Source of the DNA: Cryptomeria japonica
Taxonomy: Eukaryota > Streptophyta > Pinopsida > Cupressales > Cupressaceae
Direction of reading: 5' to 3'
NCBI RefSeq assembly: GCF_030272615.1
Contig: NC_081415.1
Span: 602,165,644 to 602,229,643 of the forward strand
DNA: 64,000 bases
The position numbers and the translations under genes are program-made. A model generated the notes under the pieces. The model was given only the letters and a program-made list of their open reading frames with translations, did not search any database and was not told the DNA's origin. The first letter of the stretch is position 1. Every line of letters starts with the position of its first letter. Shown here in pieces: positions 33,765-45,993 of the stretch.

Positions 33765-35160
33765 AAATTTGATATCAAAGCCATGGTTGTGGTGATATAA
33801 CCCTATGTTGAGAAAATTGTGTTAAAGTGGGTTCCATGGTTTGGGTGATAGAATGAAAGACATGGCAAGATATGATGGTTTTGTATGTTTTTTATTGCAT
33901 ATATGAGGGTTTAGAGTTTACTATTATGATGGGTTGTTTGTAAATTTTGGGTTAGAAATTTTTTGGACCTCAAATGGGTTTCTTGGTTGTGCATTCATAT
34001 GAGAGTTTTGTGGAGGAAGTGTTGGAGATGACCTCCTAAGAGAAATGGACCTCATAGTTGGATTCAAGTAAGCTAAGAGACAAAATATGATATAAAATTT
34101 GACCTCTTTTTGGTAATGTTGCTTTTTTCCCCCATAGCCCATGGTATGACCATCTACAAAGGTGATAGTAAAAAATAAATGCTTGCATACTCATCAAATA
34201 TTTTTTTTTAGAAAAAACAAAATTCCAAAAAGTTTGAATTAAAAAAATTTAAAAAAGCTATAAAGTGGGAGGGGGTCTAAATCCCCTGTATCCCACAGTA
34301 CTCGTAGGATACTGACAATTCTTGTAGAGATTGACAACCCTATAGGGATTTTGATGCCATAGGAAGCAATAGAGTCTATGAGCCCTTCGGTCATTTGTTC
34401 TTGGGCTACCATGCCATGAGAGGTGGGCTCCACCTCTATGCGGGTTTCAAAAAAATAGAAACAAAAAATATTCTCCGTTGAAACAACAAATTAAATTTTT
34501 TTAAATAGTGATTTTTGAATGGAGAGAAAAAGTGTGAAGATAAGTAGGTGTGTAGGGAGGGTTTCATGTGAGGGGGATAATTTTGAAGATGTGGATGATC
34601 CAAATGATATAAAAGAGGATAATGAGGCAGGATGGTAGATTGGGGTGGAGGTCGTGTAGGGTGTGTTTCTTCTGGCTCATGCAGTGGAGTTGTCATGCTT
34701 AGTTTGATGGTATGTTCGGTTTGGTGGGGTGGCTTTGGAAAACTATGTTAAGTGGTTAACCTTTGTTCAAGGGTTTGGGCCTTCTGTCTGGATACCCTTG
34801 TTAAGGTTTTTGAGTCTTTCTCATTCCATATCTCCTCTACTATTGGAGAGGGGTCGACATGTGTGGTAGGATCTTCACTGGTTTTTTATTGCAAAATTGG
34901 GTGGTGTGAAGGTCATGAGTTTCTTGGTTTTTCTCTAGATGGGATTCTGGTCCCCTCCTCCAAAATGATGGGGTTTTCTCCTCCTTGATGGTTGGAATTT
35001 TTTCCTCTTTCTTTGTGTGTGGATTTTCTCTTCAGAGATTTTTATGTGTTAATGTATTCCTTTGATTTAAATCTATTATTTTACCATGTTTGTTTCTTGT
35101 GAGCCTAGGGATCGATGGCTAACATGTTTTTAGTGTGGACTTTTGTTGTCTCTCCATTGG
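33765..35160. other. Unassigned sequence after the 33-kb LTR
   Basis: Possible decayed copia internal start to about 34150, then A/T runs at 34200-34260. A short minus-strand ORF (34239-34433) and others have no recognised motif. G/T-rich on the plus strand from 34500 on. Confidence 0.35.
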
Positions 35161-35176
35161 GTTTTTCCTCTACTAC

Positions 35177-35713
35177 TCCTATAGAGTTAGTGTCCCTTCC
35201 TATGGAGGTGGAATTGATTGTGGTGGAAAAGTCTAGGGTTTTGGTGACTTTGCGATATCCTTCCTCTTTCTTTGTGGTTGTCAAGCTAGAATAGTCTCCT
35301 ATTGAGGTTGACACATCCTTTATGGGAAGAGATGGTTGATCCTATTCTAAGGCTTTGTTGTTGGGCAGAGGTTTCTCTGGAGTTGGGTTGCGTATGGTTT
35401 GGATTCTCCTTTAGTTGGATCCTTTCTTTTCTCCCCTATAGAGGTGGGGGTTGATACTTTGCAGTTGGAGATGGTTTTCACATGTGAGGGGCCTATTTAT
35501 TCTGTGTGGACCCTCTATGCTCTTGTTTCTTATTGTTTTGTGAGGGTTTATTTTTGTCCTCTTACCTATTCTCATGGATATTTCTTTGAGGTGGTTTTCT
35601 CTCCTATGTAGGTGGATAGGCTGCATGGGTTTTGGGTTGAGAGAGGATTGTTTGGGCACTCGGTTTGCTCTTTTTCTTGTCCTATTAGGTGGCTCTCTCT
35701 CCTATTGAGGTGG
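35177..35713 (+). repeat. Seven dispersed copies of a TCCTATNGAGGTGG motif
   Basis: Copies at about 35177, 35198, 35297, 35434, 35600, 35676 and 35698, irregularly spaced. Several fall in a frame giving SPIEV/LPMEV. The ORF at 35399-35611 spans some of them but has no recognised domain. Family unknown. Confidence 0.6.
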
Positions 35714-35802
35714 AGAGATGGTGCAAGGGACTTGTTAGGCTGATATTGTTCTTGTTGCTAGCTAAGGGAGCCTATCAAAAACATCATGAAATTCTTGGCA
35801 AA

Positions 35803-36439
35803 AGGTTTTGGGTGCCTTGTCAAAAACCTATGTCCCAGAATGTGCCTTAAGGACGAGCTGCTATTGTCTAGACCTTGACTGGTTGTGGAAGCCTTGCAAA
35901 AACCACTCTCATAGGTTGTGGGATCCTCGTAAAACCTACTCTCAAGGTTGAGGGATCTGAGAAAACCCCTTATTTTTTTATTCCTATCAAGGATAGGCTT
36001 GATGCTGGTCGTCTTCAAGGGCCCAATTTGGTGAGTGATCATTTTTTATTAGGTTCAATCTTTGTTATTTTTTGTTGCCTAAAGATTCTATTATAGATTA
36101 TGGGAGCTTGGGATAACCCTTCATGTTGGGTGAGGGTGTCTAATAAAACCCTCATTATCTATTTTTTGAGGTTTATTATTTATTGACTTAGCTCCTCTAC
36201 TTTGGCTAGCCTGGTTTGTAATGTTTTACTCTTGATGTTAGGTTGGTGTTTGGTTGGTTATGGCTACTATAATTTTTTGTTGATTTCTTTTGCAACCTTT
36301 AGGGTTTGGGATGTAGATGCTCGTAAGTATAGAAGGTTTTAGGTCCTTTCTAAAACCTTTTGTTCATTGTTGGGTAGTCCAGTCCATTATTTGATGGCAT
36401 CTCTCTATTTGTAAGGGTTTTGAGGCCCCTTAAAAAACT
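35803..36439 (+). repeat. Seven dispersed hairpin-like AGGTTTTGGG...AAAACCT motifs
   Basis: Copies start at about 35803, 35880, 35913, 35945, 36125, 36334 and 36414. Each is about 25 bp with GGTTTT or GGTTGT at one end and AAAACC at the other. The one at 36334 is a near-perfect inverted repeat (AAGGTTTTAG/CTAAAACCTT) around a 7-base loop. Three lie almost in tandem at 32-33 bp spacing. Non-coding, family unknown. Confidence 0.6.
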
Positions 36440-36449
36440 ATTTTATCCT

Positions 36450-39390
36450 AATTCAAAAGAAATTAAATTTTTAAAATGTCGCTCAATGTGTTTATCAGTT
36501 CAACTTAAGTAGTGGGTTGGGCATAGCTCAACCACACCAGTTTTTTATTTTTTAAATAAAAAATAGGAATTTAATTGAATTGGAGAATTTTTTTTGCAAT
36601 CCATGTACACTAGCTACCATTTTTTTAGCCTAATAGCTATTTTATTTCATGCAACATAACCTGGGCATACGATGTCACATTTTTTGACAAGTATTATAGT
36701 TGTGGCATGGTTGATATTTTTAGATTTTTCTATTTATTTAGTGAAATGTTTGTTGGATGTTAGGGATACCTTTTTGTCTTTGAGAGGTCATAACTTGTGC
36801 AAACATAGTTAGTTTTTAGAATTCCACTAGTTGCAACGTAAAGATCATTCAGAGCACTATACAGTGGATTAGGTATCTAGTTTTATATGTTTTATTTACT
36901 ATTATTGTAATCTAAACTATTTATAGGTTCTTTTGACTATGACATATTTTTGAGTTTATAAAAAAAATTATCTTAGAGATTTGGAGCTTGTGTCATTGTA
37001 TACTCATTTATGTATCTCAAATTTCTCTCATATTTAAATGGTTATAAATATTTGGTTTGGATTTGTAATTTCTGTATTGGGTCTATAGGTTGTGTAGTGT
37101 TGTAGGTGGTCTATAGTTACATTTTTCATTTATGGATTGAATGTAGGTTGTCTATGTTAGTAGACCTTTCATTGTTGATGCATATATAGATTGGTGGCTT
37201 GGTTTAGACATTCCATATTCTAATTTAGTTGTCATGTTGAGGAGAGATGGTGATACCAGGTACAATCATGATTAAGGACCTATGTTGTTGACTATGTGAT
37301 GCTTATAGGTGTGGCACATTGTGAGTCAGATGCTTGTTTAGATGGAGGGTGATTATGGTGTCATGGATGTTCCTTGTTCTTAGGGACTTTGGTATGACAT
37401 GATTTTATTTTCAAGTGCTTTGTTGGTGGTGATTTTTATAGGATTCCTAATTGATTATGGTGATGTATCTTCTTGTATGAGGATCATGATTTTACTTTGA
37501 ATTTTGAGAGCTCATGGTATGAATTTGAGTTCATTGATGCGTGAGGGCCTTGGTTGATTCTCATCTAAAGGATGGTTTATCATGATGTCATGGATAGCTT
37601 GTTTATACACTTTGAGTGGAGCTAGCGATAGTGATATTTGGCTATTTTGTATCTTCTTGGCTCGGAGATCTTAGTTTCACTTGATGTCATTGAAAATTCA
37701 TTTGTATTTGTGTAGACCAGGACGATCTTCATTTTGGAGATGGTTACCACAATGCATGGAGACATTGGTATCACAATTTAGTGGGACCTTGTGGCAGTGA
37801 TGTGGATTCACCATTGGATGGTGGATGATCTTCTTTTGTGTTGTAGATGTTTGGAGGAGTTCTTAGATCCTATTTTTGTAGAGGGGTCTTTTATTTCTAT
37901 AGGTTCACTTCTAGGAGATGGTGATATTCATGATGATTGGAGATGGTTGACATCTTGGAGCCATGGAGTTGTGGAGGAGTCTTGGAGTCTTTGGTTGAGG
38001 TATGGTTTTATTCTTTCATTTGACATGTTATATCCTTGTTTGTTAGGATGATTGTTATTATGTCAAGTCATGGTACACACTTGATTGCACGCTTAGAGTT
38101 TTAGCATGGTATTGTTATTTGATATGTCCATTTACAGTATGTTATCTTCTATGAGGGTATGGTTAAATCATGTTGTCATGTTTATGTTCTTGATTCTATA
38201 CTTGGAGCTTTGACATTGATCTTGGTAGTTCTCTTGGTTTTGAGGACATGATCATTTTCATTATCATGATGGTGTTATGTTGCATTTTGAGGTTAAAATG
38301 GATTGACTTGTTACAAGTACTCAAGGATACTTCTAGACATAGGTGAGGCTTGAAGTTACTTATGATTAAATTAATGTTATTGAGATGGATACTCTTGATG
38401 AGGATTTAGGAAGGAAGTTCAAGGGGTCTACACCTTGGTTAGACATGAGTTCAACATGGACCTATGAGGAGTATTTCCTAGATGAGTCATGATAACTTGG
38501 ATGTCTTGGATGAGCATTCTCATTTCCCACTCATAGTCTACTCAATAGATTATCAATTGAGAGATATTTCCCATTGTATATCAAGTGCATTATGATTTAT
38601 GCTTTGTCTTCTCATCCATATGGATCTTGATCTATAATTGTTTGGTTCTAGATGGTTCTTTGAGGACTTTATATGATGTGTTTATCTCAAGTTATGAATA
38701 ACAGTTCATTTATGATGCCATTCATTGATGTTGAATTTAGGAGATGCTATTCAAATTATTCCTTTGGATTGGGAATGCATATTTGGTTTGATCTTCTTGG
38801 TTAGAGAAACTTACATCCATGTTGATTACATGACATATACATTTATTTGATCTTATGGGATTTGAATGAATGGATGTTGTTAAAGCTATTCTCTTTGGGG
38901 TTTTATGGACCTCATATCATACTTGACACAGTTGGCACTTAGATGTGTATGTATAAGGACATACTATAGGTTTTGATTTGTAGTTTCTCTCTTTGGTCTT
39001 GGCTATGTTCCTATATGTTTGGTTTCACAATACATAGATTTTAGGTTTGGTTGGAGCTATGGTGATCACTACTTTGTGGTAAGGTGTTGTTAGGTGGGAG
39101 ATGACATGGAGGTTCCTTTATCTCTTTCCTTTGTTTGTTGTGTAGAACATGAGAGAGCATTAGAGACTTGTAGTGAGAGTTGTACTTACAAGTTATTGGT
39201 TTATATGACATGAAATTTATTGTGGAAATTCCTTGATAGTAGACATGGTTATGGTTACACTTTCTATATGATTCTATTAGGGGATATTTGAATGTATTTA
39301 TATTTTTGGATTTGACATTACTTGTGTACTAGGAGTTTCCAGGTGTATATGTGATAGGTATGACACTCGGAGCTTATGATTGCATGTTAT
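36450..39390. other. G/T-rich unassigned stretch
   Basis: About 2.9 kb with plus-strand excess of G and T, frequent words such as CATGATG, GGAGATGGT and TCTTGGAG, and no recognised protein, LTR pair or RNA. The ORFs at 37791-38051 and 39351-39593 have no domain evidence; the second runs into the CopE LTR. Probably a highly decayed mobile element. Confidence 0.5.
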
Positions 39391-40502
39391 TATTGGTATT
39401 ATGGATGACTTCATCATGTGTTGCATTGGTTTTGTCATTCATGTCAGTACTTATCCTTCTGGAGGTCTACATTGTTGATTTGGCACTCTGGTTATATTGG
39501 TTTATTATTGCACCAACACATTGTGGTCTCGGTATGGATATTGGCTTATGCATAGTCACCGGTATATATTTCACCGATAGCTTAGGAAGTTGATGATGAC
39601 CCGTTATCATCTGGAGATCATTTACTTATGTTGAAGAAGTGGATTGGATGTTTGGATTTGGTGTTTTTCTTATTGGTCTGATCGAGTTCACACATTTGCC
39701 TTAACCAAAAGATAGGTCTAGGTTATGAACCGATACAAGATATCATGTTCCAGATCAGCACGAAACATTTTGGAAATGGTTTATTGATTGGATAATATGT
39801 AAATGTATTGAGGCCGACATATTGTATTGCTCAAAGGCTTATTTTGTAAATGTAATATCTTTAGGGAGCCGACATAATGATGAGGTCTTAGGTTTTGTAT
39901 AAATAATTATAAGATCCTATTTGGGAATATGCGTACATATTGAAGATCATTGTGAAGAGAGAAAAATAAGGAGATACTTGTGTGAATCACGCAGATATCA
40001 TTTGAAGGTTGAACAAAGGTTGTTGAAGGTTATGAAGATGTTTGACACTCATTCTCAGAGCTTAAATTGGTATTGAATCCAAAATTGAAGATGCCATATT
40101 GAAGCAGTACATTGATTATTAGATTTAACCATTCAACCTTGTAGTCAGTGTGACTCCTATTTTGTGATTGAGTAGTGAACTCTAGGTGGTTGGCCTTTCT
40201 ACATGTATAGACCCCATTATTGTATTCACTTACTATCTGCAATAGTATCATTTGATTCAGGGTAAGATTACCCACCATGGTTTTTCCCCTTAAAGGGTTT
40301 CCACATCAAAATATTGGTGTCATGTGTTGTGGATGTGTTTTGCTTTCTATTTCAGGCATTAAGTTGTACCGATATTAATATAACCATTAGTTTGTTTTAT
40401 CGACACTGAGTTTTAAGTTGGTATAACTTGTTTTGGGTTATAATTTATTGACAATTGATTTCGCCCCCCCCCCTTCTCAATTGTCCTTCCCGATTTCTAA
40501 CA
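39391..40502 (+). repeat. CopE 5' LTR (1,112 bp)
   Basis: Matches 44969-45990 closely. The TG start has decayed to TA (TATTGGTATTATGG). It ends TTTCTAACA beside the primer site. Near the end is a 10-C run (40464-40473). Confidence 0.9.
39898..39905 (+). promoter_or_regulatory. CopE LTR TATA box
   Basis: TATAAATA, conserved at 45476-45483 in the 3' LTR; likely U3 promoter of the element. Confidence 0.6.
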
Positions 40503-40503
40503 A

Positions 40504-40516
40504 TTGGCATCAGAGC
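40504..40516 (+). other. CopE primer binding site
   Basis: TTGGCATCAGAGC, one base after the LTR end, matching the initiator Met-tRNA type site of copia elements with one change. Confidence 0.85.
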
Positions 40517-40559
40517 ATAGTCCTCTTTTTGCAAAAGCCTAACAGCTTGAGGAGATCCT

Positions 40560-41575
40560 ATTGCAGAAAATATCTTCAGGAAGGACACTCTGAAACTTGA
40601 TGGAACTAATTATGGTATATGGAAGATCAGAATGAAAACACATTTGAACTACATTGGAAGAGGTATATGGGATGTTACAAAGAATGGATATGTTGCTCCT
40701 AATTAGAATAACCCTAATCCACCAACCTTGGCTAAAGACTTGGAGAATGATTGCAAAGAAAGAGAAGCACTTCTAAGCGCATTATCAAATCTGCAAATCA
40801 TGGTATTATCAGATAGATCTACTGCAAAATCTATTTGGGATAAATTGGAAACATTTAATGAAGGAGATACCACTATCAAAATCGCAATACTGGAATGTTA
40901 CCAGGTCAAGTATGAAAATTTAAAAATGGAAGAGGATGAAAGAATTTCTGCATTTATGGAAAGAGTTAATGAAATTGTTTTAGGAATACAATGTTGTGGA
41001 GGATCTTTAAGTGAAGATAAAATTGTTTCTAAATTTTTAAGAGCTTTGCCACTGACATACAAAATAAAAGTGATAGCTATTAATAAGTTGAGAACAATGC
41101 CTAATACATCAGTATCTAGAGATACTTTGGTTGGAAAAGTATTAGAATTTGAGCTTGAAGAGTTTGGTCCTGTTGCTACAATCCAGACTAATATAGCCTT
41201 CAAATCAGCATCATCAGCATCATCAACATCATCATCTGACAAATCTTATTGGAAAGCACTTTATGTAAAAGAACTTGAAGCACTATTTGCAAGGAAGATG
41301 CCTAAAGGTCCAGTAGGAAGTAAGTATGAAGGTAAAGCACCTTTCACATTTTTTAATTGCAATAAATTTGGTCATATGGCATCTAGGTGTCCTGATAGAC
41401 ATGCAAGACTAAGAGAGGAAGCAAAAAGAACATATAAACCTAACCCTGAATATCAGAGATACAGATTTAAGAAAAATAGAGATAATTCATGTTACTATGA
41501 AGATGAAGGTGTTATAGATGAATCTGATGAAGATCCAGTAGATAGTGGATGGGCATTTGTTGCAATAAAATAAGA
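40560..41575 (+). pseudogene. CopE gag
   Basis: The frame opens about 40560 with KDTLKLDGTNYGIWKIRMK, meets a TAG stop at about 40703 (VAPN-stop-NNPN) and is then open from 40728 to 41572 (281 codons). It includes AKSIWDKLETFNEG, a capsid-like helical region and a zinc knuckle near 41355 (FFNCNKFGHMASRC, first Cys replaced by Phe). It ends in an acidic tail. The 40728 start is a non-ATG codon, so the real start is upstream and seems lost. Gag packages the RNA. Only one stop interrupts it, so it is among the better preserved genes here. Confidence 0.85.
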
Positions 41576-41960
41576 TCAACCGACACCTGTTGTCATACTG
41601 TTAGAGTAGGCATTAGCAATTAAAAATAAAGAAAAGAATGAATGGATCATTGATAGTGGTTGCTCGCATCATATGACTGGTGATAAAAACAAATTCTTAT
41701 CATTTCAGGAATGTCATGAAGGTCTAGTAAGATTTGGAGATGACAAAGCTTATTTGATCAAAGGAAGAGGCACTATATCTTTGGATGGAAAGCATAATAC
41801 TAACAATGTTTATTATGTTGAAAGTTTAAAGCATAATATTTTGAGTGTTGGTCCGTTAGTGGAAAAAGGATTTCAATTACAATTCAAGAATGGAAAATGC
41901 AAAATCATAAATAGAACTGGATTAGAGAATGCAACCGATAATCAGACTACAAGTAGTATC
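41576..41960 (+). pseudogene. CopE protease
   Basis: WIIDSGCSHHMTGD at about 41640-41685 gives an intact copia-type active site, followed by VRFGDD and HNILSVGPLVEKGFQL, the conserved end of the domain. A TAG stop at about 41608 separates it from gag. Would cleave the polyprotein. Confidence 0.85.
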
Positions 41961-42930
41961 TTTCATTTGAATAGTAGTGATAAGACATGTTTGATTGCTC
42001 AGATTGATGAAAGTTGGTTATGGCATAAAAGACTTTGTCATGTGAATTTTGATTGCATTGTAAAGATTAGTTCAACCAAGGTAGTAAGGAATTTACCTAG
42101 GATTGTGAAACCTCATAATCCAGTATGTAAGGAATGTCAAATGGGAAAGAAAGTTAGAACAACATTAAAGAGAATTTATGAGAAATCCAATAATATTCTT
42201 GATTTAATTCATACTGATTTATGTGGTCCAACAAGAACAAGAAGCCCTTAGGGTGATAGATACTTTATGCTAATAATTTATGACTATTCTAGAGTGTGTT
42301 GGGTTACTTTTCTCAGGGAGAAATTAGAATCTTTTGGGAGATTCAAGATATAAAAGGCAATGGTAGAGAATGAAACCAGAAAGAAAATCAAATGTTTGAG
42401 ATCTGATCAAGAAGGATAATTTACATCTAGGGAGTTCAATACATACTCTGAAGAGAATGGAATCAAAAGACAACAATCAACACCCCAAACACCCCAGTAG
42501 AATAGAATTGTGGAAAGCAAGAACAAAACTATACTGGATGCAACAAGAACAGTGATGATGGAAGCAAATCTACCTCATATGTACTGTAGAGAAGCAGTGA
42601 ATATAGCTGTTTATACTTTCAATAGAGTTCACATCAAAGGTGAAATCGGTAAGACCCCTTATGAACTATGGTTCGGTCATATTCCTACTCTTAAATATTT
42701 CAGAATATATGGAATCAAATGCTATATTAGGAGAGATGAGTCTATTGGAAAATTTGATCCTAGAAGCAATGAAGGAATATTTCTTGGTTATTCAACTAGA
42801 AGCAAGGCATATAGATGTTATAATAAAAGATTGCAGAAAATCATTGAGAGTACTAATGTGAAGATAGATGAACATTTTAGAGGAGAATCAAGATCTATAG
42901 ACACAGATTGCACTAGAATAGAATGAAGAT
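41961..42930 (+). pseudogene. CopE integrase (broken)
   Basis: WLWHKRLCHVNF ... CKECQMGK zinc-binding region (42015-42140), HTDLCGPTRTRS (first Asp), LRSDQEG-stop-F near 42405 (second Asp) and PQ-stop-NRIVESKN near 42495 (Glu). The C-terminal part includes TPYELWFGHIPTLKYF and GIFLGYSTRSKAYR (42510-42926). Stops at 42249, 42352, 42417 and 42498 break it; the last is TAG where relatives have a second Gln. Integrase before RT is diagnostic for copia. Confidence 0.9.
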
Positions 42931-44065
42931 CCAGTCACACCGACATCATCAGAAAACTCAACTATGACTAAAGAACAATAGCCTATAAGTGGAAATCAGA
43001 ATACACCTTGGTATGTAAGATTGAATCATTCACAAAATTAGATAATTGAAAATAAAAATCAAGGTGTTATGATAAGAGGAAGATTGACAAATGAAGAGGT
43101 GTGTTTAATTTTTGAAGTTGAACCAACATCAGTTGTTGAAGCAATGGAAGAAGAATTAGAACAGATTGAAAAGAATAATACTTGGACATTAGTTTCCCAA
43201 CCTAAAGATAGAAATGTAATTGGAACTAAATGGGTATTTAGAAATAAACTTAATGAAGATGGTGAAGTAATTAGAAACAAAGGAAGATTAGTTTGTAAAG
43301 GTTATTCTCAGAAAGAAGGAATTGATTATAATGAAACCTTTGCACCGGTAGCCTGAATTGAAGTAGTAATATTGTTTCTTGCATTTGCAACTTACAAGAA
43401 CTATAAGGTTTGTCAGATGGATGTAAAATGTGCATTTTTGAATGGAGATCTTGAAGAAGAAGTTTAAATTGAGCAGCGTGATGGATTTTCATTAACAGAT
43501 GATAAGGATATGGTTTGATGGTTAAGAAAAGATTTATATGGATTGAAGCAAGCTCCCAAAGCTTGGTTTGCTAGACTGGATAAATATATTCTAAAGCTTG
43601 GATACACAAAAGGTAGTGCTGATAGTAGTTTGTATTACAAATTACCAATGATGACATTTTTTTTATTGAAGTATTTGTGGATGATATCATTTTTGGAGGT
43701 GAAAAAGAGTTATGCAAAGACTTTGCTAATAAGATGCAAGAAGAATTTGAAATGTCTATGATTGGAGAGATAAAAATTTTCCTAGATTTGCAGATTTCTC
43801 AAATAGATAAAGGTATATTCCTTTGTCAAACAAAATACTTGAAGGAAATTTTGAAGAAATTTGGAATGGAAAACTCCAAACTGGTAAGAACTCCTATGAC
43901 TACAACTGATAAATTAACATCAAAGGATGATTCAGCTCCTATAAATCTGACAAGGTGCAAATCTATGATTGGAGGGTTATTGTATTTGACACAAACCAGA
44001 CCTGATATAATGAATACAGTGTGTATTGTTTCAATATTTCAAAGCAATCCTAAAGAAAATCATTA
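42931..44065 (+). pseudogene. CopE reverse transcriptase (broken)
   Basis: A linker, then [16 protein letters not shown] and [15 protein letters not shown] (43069-43356), DVKCAFLNGDLEEEV, LRKDLYGLKQAPKAW. A one-base shift follows near 43680, then the active-site FVDD (FVDDIIFGGEKEL) and MIGEIKIFLDLQISQ, KYLKEILKKFGMENS and LTQTRPDIMNTV. Matches CopM RT segment by segment. TAG and TGA stops are present near 43355, 43465 and 43515. Confidence 0.9.
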
Positions 44066-44626
44066 AATTGTAGTAAAAAGGATTTTTTGGTACCTACAAG
44101 GGACAACAAATCTTGGTTTATGGTATCGTAAGGATGATAAATTTGAGTTATGTGCATATACAAATGCAAATTGGACAAGAGATGTGGATGACATAAAGAA
44201 TACCACTGGTGGTGCATTCTTTCTTGGCAAAAGATCAATTCAATGGATCAACAAGAAGCAAACTTGTACATCATTATCTACAGCAGAAGTAGAATATGTT
44301 GCAGTAACAACTAATTGCACTCAAGTATTATGGATCAAGAAAATGTTGAAGTATATCAAGGTAAAATGCAAGAACCGGTAATTATTTACTGTGATAACTC
44401 ACCATCAATAGATATAGCAAAGAATCTAGTATTTCACTATAAAACAAGGCATGTTTCTATTAAGTATAATTTTCTGAAAGAAAATGTTGAAGCAAATGAA
44501 GTGAGATTGGTTTATGTGAATACTAAAGAGAAAATTGAAGATATTTTTACAAAGCCTTTGGTTAAGGAAACATTTGAATATCTCAAAGAGAATCTTGGGT
44601 TAATCACCCCACCGAAAGAGACTTGA
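44066..44626 (+). pseudogene. CopE RNase H (broken)
   Basis: Starts after a TAA near 44064 (KENH-stop), with RIFWYLQGTTNLGLWY, YTNANWTRDVDD (Asn where the catalytic Asp of ADADWAGD-type motifs is expected), INKKQTCTSLSTAEVEYVA (Glu) and, after a frameshift near 44375, IIYCDNSPSIDIAKN (Asp). It closes with EDIFTKPLVKETFEYL. Normal copia C-terminus; loss of the first Asp and the shift imply inactivity. Confidence 0.85.
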
Positions 44627-44968
44627 ATGATGAAGATTGGCATCAAACCGACAGGGACTAACAAAAAAATCTTTTTCTAGTTTTGATGAAGGAGAGATAC
44701 TACTCAGGGGGAGTAGTGAGTTGTATGTTATGTTCTAATTTTGATTCTTAACTTCTTTAGCATTTGATGTCAAAGGGGGAGAGATGTCTATGGAAAAACA
44801 TTGTACTTTGAAGATTGGGGAGAGGTGTATTTTGGTTTTGGTTATATTGTTTCTATTTTTGGTACATAACTTTGTATTGATCTATTTTGGGAGATTGTAT
44901 TTGGCATTTTGTTTTTAGCGCTTAGATTTTTTCCATGTAGTGTTGCCATCAATGCCAAAGGGGGAGAT
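44627..44968 (+). promoter_or_regulatory. CopE 3' untranslated region with two polypurine tracts
   Basis: CAAAGGGGGAGAG at 44771-44783 and CAAAGGGGGAGAT at 44956-44968, the second directly at the LTR. Each follows an ATG-TC/GC word (ATGTCAAAG, ATGCCAAAG). CopM has the same pair in the same places. Confidence 0.8.
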
Positions 44969-45990
44969 TGTTGGTATTATGGATGACTTTGTGATATGTT
45001 GCATTGGTTTTTTCATTGATGTCAATACTTATTCTTTTGGAGGTCTATATTATTGATTTGGCACTCTAGTTATATTGGTTTATTATTGTACCGACACATT
45101 GTGGTCCCGGTATGCATATTGGCTTATGGACAGTCACCGGTATATGTTTCACTAGCAACTCAGGAAGTTGATGATGACTTGTTATAATCTGGAGATCATT
45201 TGGTTATGTCGAGGACATCGACTGGATGTTAGGATTTGGTGTTTTTCTTATTGGTCTGATCAGGTTCACATATTTGTGTTAACTGATAGATAGGTCTAGG
45301 TTATGAACCGGTACAAGATATCATGTTCTAGATCAACATGACATGTTTTGGAAATGGTTTATTGATTGGATAATGTGTAAATGTATTGAGGCTGACATAT
45401 TATATTGCTCAAAGACTTATTTTTTAAATATAATATCTTTAGGGAGCTAACCTAATGATGAGGTCTTAGGTTTTGTATAAATAACTGTAAGATCCTATTT
45501 GGGAATATGCATACATATTGAAGACCATTGTGAAGAGCGAAAATAAGCAAATCCTTGTGCGAATCATGTAGATATCATCTGAAGATTGAAGGAAGGTTGT
45601 TAAAGGTTATGAAGGTGTTTGGAACTCATGCTCAGAGCTTAAATAGGCACTAAATCCAACATTGATGATGCTATATTGAAGCAGTACATTGATTATTGGA
45701 TTTAACCATCCAACCTTGTAGTCAATGTGACTCCTATTTTGTGATTGAGCAGTGAGCTCTAGGTGGTTGGACTTTTTTGCATGTGCAAACCCCATTATTG
45801 TATTCACTTACTATCTATCATAGTATCATCTAATTGTGGGTAAGGTTTCCTACCATGGTTTTTCCCCTTATAGGGTTTCCACATCAAAATCTCTATGGCA
45901 TGTGTTGTGGATATGTTTTGCTTTCTATTTCATGCATTAAGTTGTACCAGTATTAATATAATTGTTAATATGCTTTAATAGTATTAAGTC
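44969..45990 (+). repeat. CopE 3' LTR, truncated
   Basis: TGTTGGTATTATGG start; aligns with the 5' LTR, including the TATA box, until about 45990, where it fuses to GyD gag. The approximately 100-bp end with the C run and TTCTAACA is missing. Confidence 0.85.
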
Positions 45991-45993
45991 AAT

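Larger units (their letters stand above)
39391..45990 (+). mobile_element. CopE: Ty1/copia element with truncated 3' LTR
   Basis: 5' LTR, Met-tRNA-type primer site, gag, protease, integrase, RT, RNase H, polypurine tracts and a 3' LTR that matches the 5' LTR until about 45990 and then stops roughly 100 bp short. Sequence there switches into the gag frame of GyD. The reading frame is broken in several places. Proteins and polypurine tracts resemble CopM, so they are related families in opposite orientation. Confidence 0.9.

Noticed and set aside
40504-40516. tRNA gene fragments
   Set aside because: These are primer binding sites complementary to tRNA 3' ends (also 13769 and 33767); no cloverleaf is present.
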